14,957 bases of DNA, from contig JANLHO010000031.1 of the NCBI GenBank assembly GCA_024654485.1, positions 1 through 14,957 on the forward strand, in the 5' to 3' direction. The notes beneath the pieces were generated by a model. The model did not search any database, had not been told where the DNA came from, and saw only the letters and a program-made list of their open reading frames with translations. This DNA comes from Patescibacteria group bacterium (GTDB taxonomy: Bacteria; Patescibacteriota; Minisyncoccia; Phycocordibacterales; UBA2100). The position numbers and the translations under genes were made by a program. This document shows, one piece after another, positions 4,989 to 10,888 of this stretch (the first letter of the stretch is position 1; every line of letters starts with the position of its first letter).

Positions 4989-5977
4989 TATATGGCGGTC
5001 GCTCTGAAATCAGCGGGGCGCGCCGAGTATAGCTCTTCTATTTTCTCGGCAGATAGGAGGCCCTTTTGCGCGCCTATCTCCTGCACGACGTATGCGGAAT
5101 TTATCAGTCCGCGCAACATGGCTTCCTGGGGCGGAAGGCCGCGAATGATGTACGCCAGCGTCGTGGAGGAGGCCGCGTCTCCCGCGCCGGTGCGCTCCAC
5201 CGGAGGCTTGGGGTCGGGATACATCGGCGAGCCCCACGCGCCCTCGTCCGTCATTATGTACGAGCCTTCGCGTCCGTCGGTTATGACGGCTATTTTCGGG
5301 CCGAGTGCTCGGATGCCTTCCAGCAATTTCTTTTCATCCGTCTCTTTGGTATTCAGTATCAGCTGCGACTCTTCTTTGTTGCAGAAAAATATCTCCGTGT
5401 GGGCATACATGTCTTTCAGCGCCTCGGTGCCGAGCTTTATCTGGAAAGTGCCGGGCTGGAAGGCGAGCTTGGTCTCCGGATGCGCCGCGACGTACTCCAC
5501 GATGCTCTTCTGGTACGGGAGAGTGTCTTCACCGAGTGAGGAGAGATATATCCACTTTGGCGGCTCCGCTAGCTCCGGCAGGGAATAATTGAAATGCTCG
5601 TGCTTGATGAGAATAGTGCGCTCACTCTCGTACCAGAGGACGTAGTGGTAGTTGGTCACCTTGCCCTCCTGTGTCTCTATGTAGTCGGTGGCGACGCCCT
5701 CCTTGGCGAAAGTGTCTATTATTAGCTTGCCGTGCGCGTCCGGCCCCACATAGCCTCGGAATGCCGATGACAGGCCCAGGCGCGCGCAAGAGACCGCCGC
5801 ATTGGCGGCATTGCCCACGGCGGGTACTTCTTCAAAAAATTCAAAAGGTACCTTGTCGCCGAAGCGCACGCAGAGCATGCAGTGTTCGTGCCGCAGGTCG
5901 CAGTTGACCCGCGCATCCTTGAGGCGGATAAAGCAGTCTATGGTGGGGTCGCCGATGGCGAGTACATCGTATTTCAT
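4988..5977 (-). CDS. PfkB-family sugar kinase
   Basis: The 329-residue protein belongs to the ribokinase/PfkB family, which phosphorylates sugars or nucleosides with ATP. The N-terminal DVLAIGDPTIDCFI is the first strand of the fold. GNAAN (55-59) matches the GGN signature, and NKEE lies at 200-203. ERTGAGDAASS at 261-271 is the anion-hole motif, with catalytic base Asp267. An unusual segment with C26, H30, H32, C33 and C36 sits in the lid region and could bind a metal. The substrate cannot be told from sequence; the adjacent rpe and transketolase genes favour a pentose or ketose. The gene converges on the transketolase C-subunit. Its ATG lies 7 nt after a TATAAT, so it is probably leaderless. 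Confidence 0.88.
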   Translation of the reverse strand: MKYDVLAIGDPTIDCFIRLKDARVNCDLRHEHCMLCVRFGDKVPFEFFEEVPAVGNAANAAVSCARLGLSSAFRGYVGPDAHGKLIIDTFAKEGVATDYIETQEGKVTNYHYVLWYESERTILIKHEHFNYSLPELAEPPKWIYLSSLGEDTLPYQKSIVEYVAAHPETKLAFQPGTFQIKLGTEALKDMYAHTEIFFCNKEESQLILNTKETDEKKLLEGIRALGPKIAVITDGREGSYIMTDEGAWGSPMYPDPKPPVERTGAGDAASSTTLAYIIRGLPPQEAMLRGLINSAYVVQEIGAQKGLLSAEKIEELYSARPADFRATAI

Positions 5978-5984
5978 TCGGAAA

Positions 5985-5990
5985 ATTATA
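5985..5990 (-). promoter_or_regulatory. -10 box TATAAT of the sugar kinase
   Basis: On the minus strand TATAAT ends 7 nt before the kinase ATG (5977), predicting a leaderless or nearly leaderless mRNA. No good -35 is seen. Confidence 0.55.
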
Positions 5991-6078
5991 GCACGACGGC
6001 GCGGCTGCCTCGGAGAACGATATCGTGCACTGATAGGTATCGTACATCACCACTGCCTCGCGTCGTAGGATTTCCCCA

Positions 6079-6251
6079 GTACGCGGCTTACCCGCATTTG
6101 TACCCGCGTATCCCCTCGCACCATATTTTGTGGGGTCGGGAATTTTTGGCTAAAAATTCCCTCGGCTTCGCGCCGCCGCGCTGCAGAGACCCCAAAAACA
6201 TGCTGCGAGGTGATACGCGTCGGGTTGCACACGGGGTAAAAAGCCGTATAC
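6079..6251. repeat. Long imperfect inverted repeat with repeat copy 2 in its centre
   Basis: The left arm 6079-6137 and right arm 6188-6251 are reverse complements with small gaps. The inner 31 nt (6107-6137, CGTATC..CCTCGCA..) match 26 positions. The centre has GGGAATTTTT (6138-6147) pairing with AAAAATTCCC (6152-6161), then the dispersed unit 6151-6203. The right arm ends on the -10 of the L25 gene. No ORF is supported inside. This accounts for most of the gap 5978-6259. Confidence 0.65.
6151..6203 (+). repeat. Dispersed 53-bp repeat, copy 2
   Basis: Identical to 47-99 except one base. Here it starts at the loop of the AATTTTT/AAAAATT hairpin and runs into the right arm of the larger inverted repeat. 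Confidence 0.75.
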
Positions 6252-6252
6252 T
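6225..6252 (+). promoter_or_regulatory. Promoter TTGCAC-16-TATACT of L25
   Basis: TTGCAC (6225-6230) and TATACT (6247-6252) are 16 nt apart, and the ATG follows the -10 by 7 nt. The promoter lies in the right arm of the inverted repeat 6079-6251, so the repeat supplies it. A leaderless mRNA is predicted. Confidence 0.6.
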
Positions 6253-6259
6253 GCCGCCC

Positions 6260-6922
6260 ATGTTGACGCTTGCAGTAAAGGCGCGCGATCCGAAGACTTC
6301 CGCAGATGCACTGCGGGAGAGCGGTATCGTCCCCGCCGTATTTTATGGCGCCAAGGAGCCGTCCACTTCTATCGCGATAGACTCTCGCCTGCTTGAGAAG
6401 GTCTGGAAAGAGGCTGGCGAAACGACCATCGTTGCGCTTGAAGGCGTCGGGGAGAAAAAGGATGCGCTTATACACGATGTACAGCGCCACCCTCTCACGG
6501 GCAATATCCTTCATGCCGACTTCTACGTACTTGAGAAGGGCAAGAAAATAGAGATAGCTGTGCCTCTGGAGTGGATAGGTCAGGCACCTGCCGAAAAAGC
6601 GGGTCACATCGTCGTGAAAGCGCTTCACGAGATAGAGATAGAAGTGGCGCCCGCCGAACTGCCTCACAACCTGCCCGTGGACCTCTCCAAGCTGGAGAAC
6701 GTCGGCGACCACATCACCGCATCGGATATTCCGCTCCCGCCAAGTGCCGCGCTCATAACGGGCCCGGAGGAGATAGTGGTATCCATAACCGCATTTGAGG
6801 AAGAGCCGGAAGAGATCGCTCCGGCGGCGGAGACAGTGATAACCACCGCGAAGGAGGAAGGCGAAGAAGCGCCGGCGGAGGACGCACCGGAAAAAAAGGA
6901 ATCGGACGCCGCAGAGAAGTAA
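6260..6922 (+). CDS. rplY: 50S ribosomal protein L25, CTC type
   Basis: The 220-residue protein binds 5S rRNA in the large subunit. Residues 1-90 form the L25 domain: LTLAVKARDPKTSADALRES, GIVPAVFYG and the signature DVQRHPLTGNILHADFY. Residues ~95-180 are the beta-rich C-terminal (CTC/TL5) domain, with EIAVPLEWIGQAP and GDHITASDIPLP. The last ~40 residues are a low-complexity Glu/Ala/Lys tail, probably disordered. ATG 6260 is chosen because it starts the conserved domain 7 nt after a good -10. The open frame continues upstream through the repeat without protein-like features. There is no Shine-Dalgarno. The next gene follows after about 80 nt holding a hairpin. Confidence 0.93.
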   Translation: MLTLAVKARDPKTSADALRESGIVPAVFYGAKEPSTSIAIDSRLLEKVWKEAGETTIVALEGVGEKKDALIHDVQRHPLTGNILHADFYVLEKGKKIEIAVPLEWIGQAPAEKAGHIVVKALHEIEIEVAPAELPHNLPVDLSKLENVGDHITASDIPLPPSAALITGPEEIVVSITAFEEEPEEIAPAAETVITTAKEEGEEAPAEDAPEKKESDAAEK

Positions 6923-6946
6923 GCGGGACTCTTTTGCGGGCGCGCA

Positions 6947-6981
6947 CCCACACCGAGTTTTTCCAAGAAAGTCGGCGTGGG
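6947..6981. repeat. Hairpin just upstream of the transglycosylase promoter
   Basis: CCCACACCGA (6947-6956) pairs with TCGGCGTGGG (6972-6981) at 9 of 10 positions; the loop contains TTTTT. The right arm ends 2 nt before TATAAT. It could end L25 transcription or insulate the next promoter. Confidence 0.55.
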
Positions 6982-6983
6982 GG

Positions 6984-6989
6984 TATAAT
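6984..6989 (+). promoter_or_regulatory. -10 box TATAAT of the transglycosylase gene
   Basis: TATAAT ends 14 nt before ATG 7004, predicting a leader of only about 7 nt, too short for a normal ribosome-binding site. Confidence 0.55.
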
Positions 6990-7003
6990 GTAGGCATATT
7001 TGT

Positions 7004-8365
7004 ATGCGTATCAGCTCCGTCGCAATGTGGTGTTCTTTGTTTTGCGCTTGCATCGCACTTGCGGCTCTTCCGGTGTACGCCGACACCATCGCCGACCAGC
7101 AGGCCGCGCTTCAGGCGCAGCTTGACGCGATAAACAAAGAGATAGAACAAAATAAGGTCCAGCTTTCCGAGGCGCAGAAGCAACGCACCTCTCTTGAACG
7201 CGACGTCGCTATACTGGATTATCAGATACAAGAGGCGCAGCTTGAGATAAGACAGCGCAATCTTGCGATACGTCAGCTGCGCAACTCCATCGCGCAGAAG
7301 CAGAGCGGGATAGAGTCTCTGGACGAGCAGGTTTCCGCGGGCCAGTCGTCGCTCGCTCAGATATTGAGAAAGACCAATGAGATAGACAACACCTCCATGG
7401 TAGAGCTGATACTTGGAGGCGGGACTCTCACCGACGTGTTCAAGAGCATAGGTGATTTCCAGTCGGTACAGCGCGCGCTGGGCGAATCATTTACGGTGAT
7501 GGCCGTGCAGAGGAGCGATCTGTCGGCACGGAAAAAAGCTCTGGAAACCCAGCAGCAGGAAGAGCAGGATCTCCTGCAGCTGCAGGTACTGCAGCAAGAT
7601 TCTCTCAAGGACAAGGAGCGGCAGAAGCAGGAGCTCGTGGATGCGGCCAAGGGTCAGGAGGCGGCATATGAAAAGGTGATATCCAGCAAGCAGCAGACGG
7701 CGGCCCAGATAAAAGCGGCGCTATTCTCCCTCAACGGTTCCAATCGCACGACCTCGTTCGGTGATATATACCAGTATGCTAAAGAGGCCTCAGAAATAAC
7801 CGGCGTGCGCCCCGCGCTCATACTAGCGATACTTCGGCAGGAGACCAATCTTGGCCAGAACATCGGCCAGTGTCTTTTGACCAATACCCCGAAAAAAGGC
7901 GACGGCAAGGGCGTGAATACCGGCAGAGTATTTTCCGCTGTCATGAAGCCCACGCGCGATGTGGACCCGTTTATGGATATCACGCGCGAGCTCGGCATAG
8001 ACCCTGCTTCGCAGGTCGTTTCGTGCCCGCAAGCCGGAGGATACGGGGGTGCCATGGGGCCGGCGCAATTCATCCCCTCCACATGGATTTTATATAAGGA
8101 CCGCATAGCGAAGGCGACCGGACAGACGCCGCCGAATCCTTGGGATCCGCGCACCGCGACTTTCGCGACCGCCATCCTTATGGAAGATAACGGCGCCGAT
8201 CGCGGAACGCGCGCGTCGGAGAAACTGGCGGCTCTCCGGTATTTCGCCGGATGGGCCAACGCGAGCAAGCCCAGCTGGTCTTTCTACGGCGACAGCGTCA
8301 TGGAATTCGCCGACAGTTATCAGGCGGACATAGACGTGTTGGAGAACTCGCTCGCGCAACGCTGA
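7004..8365 (+). CDS. Exported coiled-coil protein with lytic transglycosylase-like domain
   Basis: The 453-residue protein has a signal peptide (residues 1-26, ending PVYA). Residues ~27-235 are Gln/Glu/Lys-rich coiled coil, like the N-terminal regions of PcsB and EnvC. The C-terminal domain (~250-430) resembles MltB/SLT lytic transglycosylases: PALILAILRQETNLGQNIGQ with probable catalytic Glu280, GGAMGPAQFIPSTW at 348-361, NPWDPRTATFATAILM, and LAALRYFAGWAN. Two cysteines, in GQCLL and VSCPQ, may form a disulphide. It should cut peptidoglycan glycan strands outside the membrane, perhaps at division or at pilus or attachment sites. A PcsB-type coil joined to a transglycosylase in place of a CHAP or LytM domain is the interesting feature. 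The start follows TATAAT closely and has no Shine-Dalgarno. Confidence 0.85.
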   Translation: MRISSVAMWCSLFCACIALAALPVYADTIADQQAALQAQLDAINKEIEQNKVQLSEAQKQRTSLERDVAILDYQIQEAQLEIRQRNLAIRQLRNSIAQKQSGIESLDEQVSAGQSSLAQILRKTNEIDNTSMVELILGGGTLTDVFKSIGDFQSVQRALGESFTVMAVQRSDLSARKKALETQQQEEQDLLQLQVLQQDSLKDKERQKQELVDAAKGQEAAYEKVISSKQQTAAQIKAALFSLNGSNRTTSFGDIYQYAKEASEITGVRPALILAILRQETNLGQNIGQCLLTNTPKKGDGKGVNTGRVFSAVMKPTRDVDPFMDITRELGIDPASQVVSCPQAGGYGGAMGPAQFIPSTWILYKDRIAKATGQTPPNPWDPRTATFATAILMEDNGADRGTRASEKLAALRYFAGWANASKPSWSFYGDSVMEFADSYQADIDVLENSLAQR

Positions 8366-8435
8366 GGTCCCCGGATAGGAGACGACGCCGGTACTTTTTG
8401 CTAGTATGTCGCGGGGCCACATTACGGCCATGGAA

Positions 8436-8441
8436 AAGGAG
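8436..8441 (+). promoter_or_regulatory. Shine-Dalgarno AAGGAG
   Basis: AAGGAG lies 7 nt before ATG 8449. It is the only textbook ribosome-binding site I see in front of a gene in this window. A weak -10 candidate, TAGTAT, is at 8402-8407. Confidence 0.7.
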
Positions 8442-8448
8442 TACGTAA

Positions 8449-9162
8449 ATGCGCAAGCTTAAGCTTAAGAAAGCAGCGCAGTTTGCGCTCGCTTATGTGG
8501 CTGGCGCTGTCATAGCTCTGGTCTTCTATGTTCTAAGAGCGACGAGAGTTGTCAGAGTTGAACACCGCGAGCGTGTACCACGCCGACAGTCATCCCTACT
8601 GATAATATCGAACCACCCATCGCTTCTGGAGCCGTTCGTCATTCCATCATTATTTTTTACGGAGTGGGCGCTGTCTCCACGCATATGGGGCCCGTGGTCT
8701 ACACCGGATCGTGGTAATCTAAGAACGAAACTCGTGTGGTGTTTCTGGATTGGCGGCGCGCGGAACGTTCCCATTCCACGCAAGAAGGAGAAGGGGGAAA
8801 GTCACGACGCATTCCGCGAGGCAACGTACGCGGCATTGCGCAAACTACGCGCAATCCTACGCATCGGCGGCCGCATCGTCGTCTTCCCCGAGGGTGGTCG
8901 CACCACAAGCGTGCCAGTCGTGAAGCGCTTAAGAAGTGTGAAGGGGTACGAACTCCGGCCGGTTCGCAAGCGTGTCAGCGAGCTTATCGCTCAGACCGAT
9001 CCGAGCGTCCTCCCGCTTTGGGTAGAGTATCCCAGGTGCGGATGCACGCGCATGCGTATCAAGGTCGGTCATGTGATCCGCTTCGGTAACATTGACCCCG
9101 AAACGGTCGCGGACCAGCTGCAAAGCGCCATGCTAGCGCTTGCCGACGAGGGCGAGGACTAA
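8449..9162 (+). CDS. PlsC-like 1-acyl-glycerol-3-phosphate acyltransferase family protein
   Basis: The 237-residue protein has a hydrophobic helix at ~15-33 after a basic N-terminus and the PlsC acyltransferase motifs. Motif I is NHPSLLEP (55-62), where the family HX4D is HX4E (His56, Glu61). Motif II-like sequence is GARNVPIPR around 103-111, and motif III is FPEGGRT (146-152). It probably transfers an acyl chain to a phospholipid precursor or related lipid at the inner membrane. CPR cells often lack full fatty-acid synthesis, so the acyl donor may be scavenged. The Glu change at motif I may alter activity. It has a strong Shine-Dalgarno, unlike the other genes here, which hints at a different origin. 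A hairpin overlaps its stop codon. Confidence 0.85.
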   Translation: MRKLKLKKAAQFALAYVAGAVIALVFYVLRATRVVRVEHRERVPRRQSSLLIISNHPSLLEPFVIPSLFFTEWALSPRIWGPWSTPDRGNLRTKLVWCFWIGGARNVPIPRKKEKGESHDAFREATYAALRKLRAILRIGGRIVVFPEGGRTTSVPVVKRLRSVKGYELRPVRKRVSELIAQTDPSVLPLWVEYPRCGCTRMRIKVGHVIRFGNIDPETVADQLQSAMLALADEGED

Positions 9163-9177
9163 CACGTTCTCGCCCTC
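9148..9177 (+). terminator. Hairpin over the acyltransferase stop codon
   Basis: GAGGGCGAG (9148-9156) pairs perfectly with CTCGCCCTC (9169-9177) around 12 nt that contain the TAA. Only a short T-rich stretch follows, so efficient intrinsic termination is uncertain. Confidence 0.5.
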
Positions 9178-9201
9178 ACGATTTCCTGTGTCTGCACTGA
9201 A

Positions 9202-9229
9202 TTGCGTTACGGTCATTTTCTTGTATAGT
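9202..9229 (+). promoter_or_regulatory. Promoter TTGCGT-16-TATAGT of L31
   Basis: TTGCGT (9202-9207) and TATAGT (9224-9229) are 16 nt apart. The ATG at 9237 follows by 7 nt, predicting a leaderless mRNA and favouring ATG 9237 over the GTG at 9228, which overlaps the -10. Confidence 0.6.
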
Positions 9230-9236
9230 GTTGGCC

Positions 9237-9563
9237 ATGAAAAAAGACATTCATCCGGCTGCATACAGGCAGGTTATATTTGAAGATTCCACTTCGGGGA
9301 AGCGTTTTTTGATAGCTTCCACTATAGACACGGAAAAAACCGACAAATGGGAGGACGGTAAGGAGTATCCGGTTTTTCAGGTGGAAATATCCTCGGCCTC
9401 GCACCCTTTCTACACGGGACAATCCAAGGTCATAGACACCGCAGGGCGCGTGGAGCGGTTCAAGAAGCGCCTCGCCCGTCAGGCTATGGCCAAGGGTTCC
9501 GCGAAGGCTGTCACGAAGAAGGCGAAGTCCGCCCAAGGCGGATCGGCCTCGGGCCGAAAGTAA
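9237..9563 (+). CDS. rpmE2: 50S ribosomal protein L31, type B
   Basis: The 108-residue protein starts MKKDIHPAAYRQVIFEDST, followed by KRFLIASTIDT, a WEDGKEYPVFQVEISS strand and the diagnostic SHPFYTG, then AGRVERFKKR. No cysteine is present, so it is the zinc-free type B form (usually ~80-90 residues). The extra ~25 residues are a Lys/Ala/Gly tail that probably contacts rRNA. L31 bridges the ribosomal subunits at the central protuberance. In bacteria with two forms type B often serves under zinc limitation; here it may be the only copy. It is followed by the RF1 gene, an order often seen for rpmE and prfA. Confidence 0.93.
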   Translation: MKKDIHPAAYRQVIFEDSTSGKRFLIASTIDTEKTDKWEDGKEYPVFQVEISSASHPFYTGQSKVIDTAGRVERFKKRLARQAMAKGSAKAVTKKAKSAQGGSASGRK

Positions 9564-9569
9564 CGCTCC

Positions 9570-9685
9570 GGCGCACAGGTCTTTCCGAACGGTACGACCG
9601 TACACGTTCAAATCCGCGTCACCACCACCGTATGACCCGCACGTATCCATGTGCGTTGCGCGATGTTCGGAAAAGCCTATGCGCC
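9570..9685. repeat. Inverted-repeat element between L31 and RF1 genes
   Basis: The left arm 9570-9590 (GGCGCACAGGTCTTTCC...) and right arm 9665-9685 are reverse complements at 18 of 21 positions, around 74 nt. The inner end of the arm is CCGAAC, as also at 12805-12930. The right arm ends 9 nt before the RF1 -10. No coding content is apparent inside. Confidence 0.6.
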
Positions 9686-9694
9686 GTCGCTTGA

Positions 9695-9700
9695 TACAAT
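9695..9700 (+). promoter_or_regulatory. -10 box TACAAT of RF1
   Basis: TACAAT ends 6 nt before ATG 9707, again giving a predicted leaderless mRNA. No convincing -35 is seen at 16-18 nt. Confidence 0.5.
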
Positions 9701-9706
9701 GTATTT

Positions 9707-10675
9707 ATGTCAAACAAGGAACACATAGACCCTCTTGAATACGCGGAGGACAACCGCGTCGCATATCTCGTGCAGGAATGGAAGCGCCTCACGCAGGCGG
9801 AGCGCGATTCGCAGGAGCTTGTGGAGGTAGACCCCTCCATGAAAGAGCTTGCCGAGAAAGAATTGCAGGACATCGCCACGCAAAAAGATACTCTCATGAC
9901 GCAGATAGAGGGCGTCGTCGGTAAAGCGGGGGAGCGCGAATGGCCCAACGAGGTCGTTCTTGAGTTGCGCGCCGGAGTGGGGGGAGACGAAGCGTCGCTC
10001 TTCGCCGAGGAGCTCGCAAACATGTATCTTCGCTACGCGGAGTCGCGCGGCTGGAAGTGGCGCATGCTGGATGAGTCGCGCGGGAGCTTGGGCGGCTACA
10101 AAGAGGCGCAATTTGAAATAAAAGGCGAGAACTGCTACCGCGAACTTCGCTACGAGACGGGCGTGCATCGCGTGCAGCGCGTTCCCGAGACGGAAAAGCA
10201 GGGCAGAATCCACACCTCCACCGCGTCGGTCGCGATACTGCCCATCTACAAGCGCTCCAAGATAGATATAAATCCGGCGGACATAGAGATAGAATTCTCG
10301 CGCTCCGGCGGTGCCGGCGGCCAGAACGTCAACAAAGTGGAGACGGCGGTGCGCATAATACACAAGCCCACGGGTATAGACGTCCGATGCACCTCGGAGC
10401 GCAGCCAGAAGCAAAACCGCGAGAAGGCGATGACTCTTCTAGCGTCCAAGCTCCAGCAAATGAAAGACGACGAAGAAGACAGGGAGCGCTCCGCGGAGCG
10501 CAATCTGCAGGTAGGCCGCGGTGATCGCTCCGAGAAAATACGCACGTACAATTTCCCGCAGGATAGGGTGACCGACCATCGGTTGAAAGAATCATGGTCC
10601 AATGTGCCCAAGATAATGGACGGGCACGTGGGGCCGATAATTGAGGCCCTGCGAAAGGCGGGCGACGAATCCTAA
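9707..10675 (+). CDS. prfA: Peptide chain release factor 1
   Basis: The 322-residue protein releases peptides at UAA and UAG. LRAGVGGDEASLFAEEL (~88-104) opens the class I core. The codon-recognition tripeptide is PET (160-162), in RVPETEKQGRIHTS, of the RF1 PxT type rather than the RF2 SPF. The catalytic GGQ is at 204-206 in SGGAGGQNVNKVETAVR. The C-terminal part has RTYNFPQDRVTDHR. It is about 35-40 residues shorter than typical RF1, with a reduced N-terminal domain 1. Genes here end in UGA as well as UAG and UAA, so an RF2 is expected elsewhere. A -10 lies 6 nt upstream of the ATG. Confidence 0.95.
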   Translation: MSNKEHIDPLEYAEDNRVAYLVQEWKRLTQAERDSQELVEVDPSMKELAEKELQDIATQKDTLMTQIEGVVGKAGEREWPNEVVLELRAGVGGDEASLFAEELANMYLRYAESRGWKWRMLDESRGSLGGYKEAQFEIKGENCYRELRYETGVHRVQRVPETEKQGRIHTSTASVAILPIYKRSKIDINPADIEIEFSRSGGAGGQNVNKVETAVRIIHKPTGIDVRCTSERSQKQNREKAMTLLASKLQQMKDDEEDRERSAERNLQVGRGDRSEKIRTYNFPQDRVTDHRLKESWSNVPKIMDGHVGPIIEALRKAGDES

Positions 10676-10697
10676 AGGTAGAGAAGCCTCATCGTCC

Positions 10698-10739
10698 CCA
10701 TATACTACGATGTACCTATAGGTACATCGTAGTATATGG
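10698..10739. repeat. Perfect 42-bp palindrome
   Basis: All 42 bases read the same on both strands. Each half is 21 nt: the first half runs CCATATACTACGATGTACCT then A, and the centre is TATA. It has no spacer, so it could extrude as a cruciform or fold as an RNA hairpin. No T-run follows, so it is not a classical terminator. It starts 22 nt after the RF1 stop. Confidence 0.85.
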
Positions 10740-10764
10740 CGCGGGAATTGATTATTCACGTAGA

Positions 10765-10805
10765 GGCGTGCCGCGCGAGCATCATACTGCGCGTACAGAT
10801 ACGCC
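10765..10805. repeat. Weak inverted repeat
   Basis: GGCGT (10765-10769) pairs with ACGCC (10801-10805), with a possible inner GC-rich pairing. It lies in the 213-nt gap between RF1 and S2, where I see no ORF with protein-like content on either strand. Confidence 0.3.
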
Positions 10806-10821
10806 CATCTCGTATACATGG

Positions 10822-10850
10822 TTGCGGGTCACTCCTACATCTGCTAGGAT
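10822..10850 (+). promoter_or_regulatory. Promoter TTGCGG-17-TAGGAT of S2
   Basis: TTGCGG (10822-10827) and TAGGAT (10845-10850) are 17 nt apart. The predicted leader of about 32 nt contains the small hairpin at 10860-10872. A second candidate -10, TATAGA (10879-10884), lies 4 nt before the ATG. Confidence 0.45.
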
Positions 10851-10859
10851 GTCGCCCTG

Positions 10860-10879
10860 TACCCTCGGGGTAATTTTTT
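10860..10879 (+). terminator. Mini terminator-like hairpin in the S2 leader
   Basis: TACCC (10860-10864) pairs with GGGTA (10868-10872) around TCG and is followed by ATTTTTT. It lies 9 nt before the rpsB ATG. The short stem makes it either an attenuator or an incidental structure. Confidence 0.35.
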
Positions 10880-10888
10880 ATAGAACGT

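Noticed and set aside
5882..6259. Upstream extension of the L25 frame
   Set aside because: It runs through inverted repeats and the promoter; the conserved domain starts at 6260 directly after a good -10.
6047..7231. 394-codon open frame on the minus strand across the L25 gene
   Set aside because: It overlaps a clearly recognised ribosomal protein, has no protein-like composition and no promoter; it is a shadow of GC-rich coding sequence.
3724..8365. UGA recoding to Gly or Trp
   Set aside because: UGA ends the PPC protein, the transketolase C-subunit and the transglycosylase at the expected family ends, so the standard bacterial code applies.
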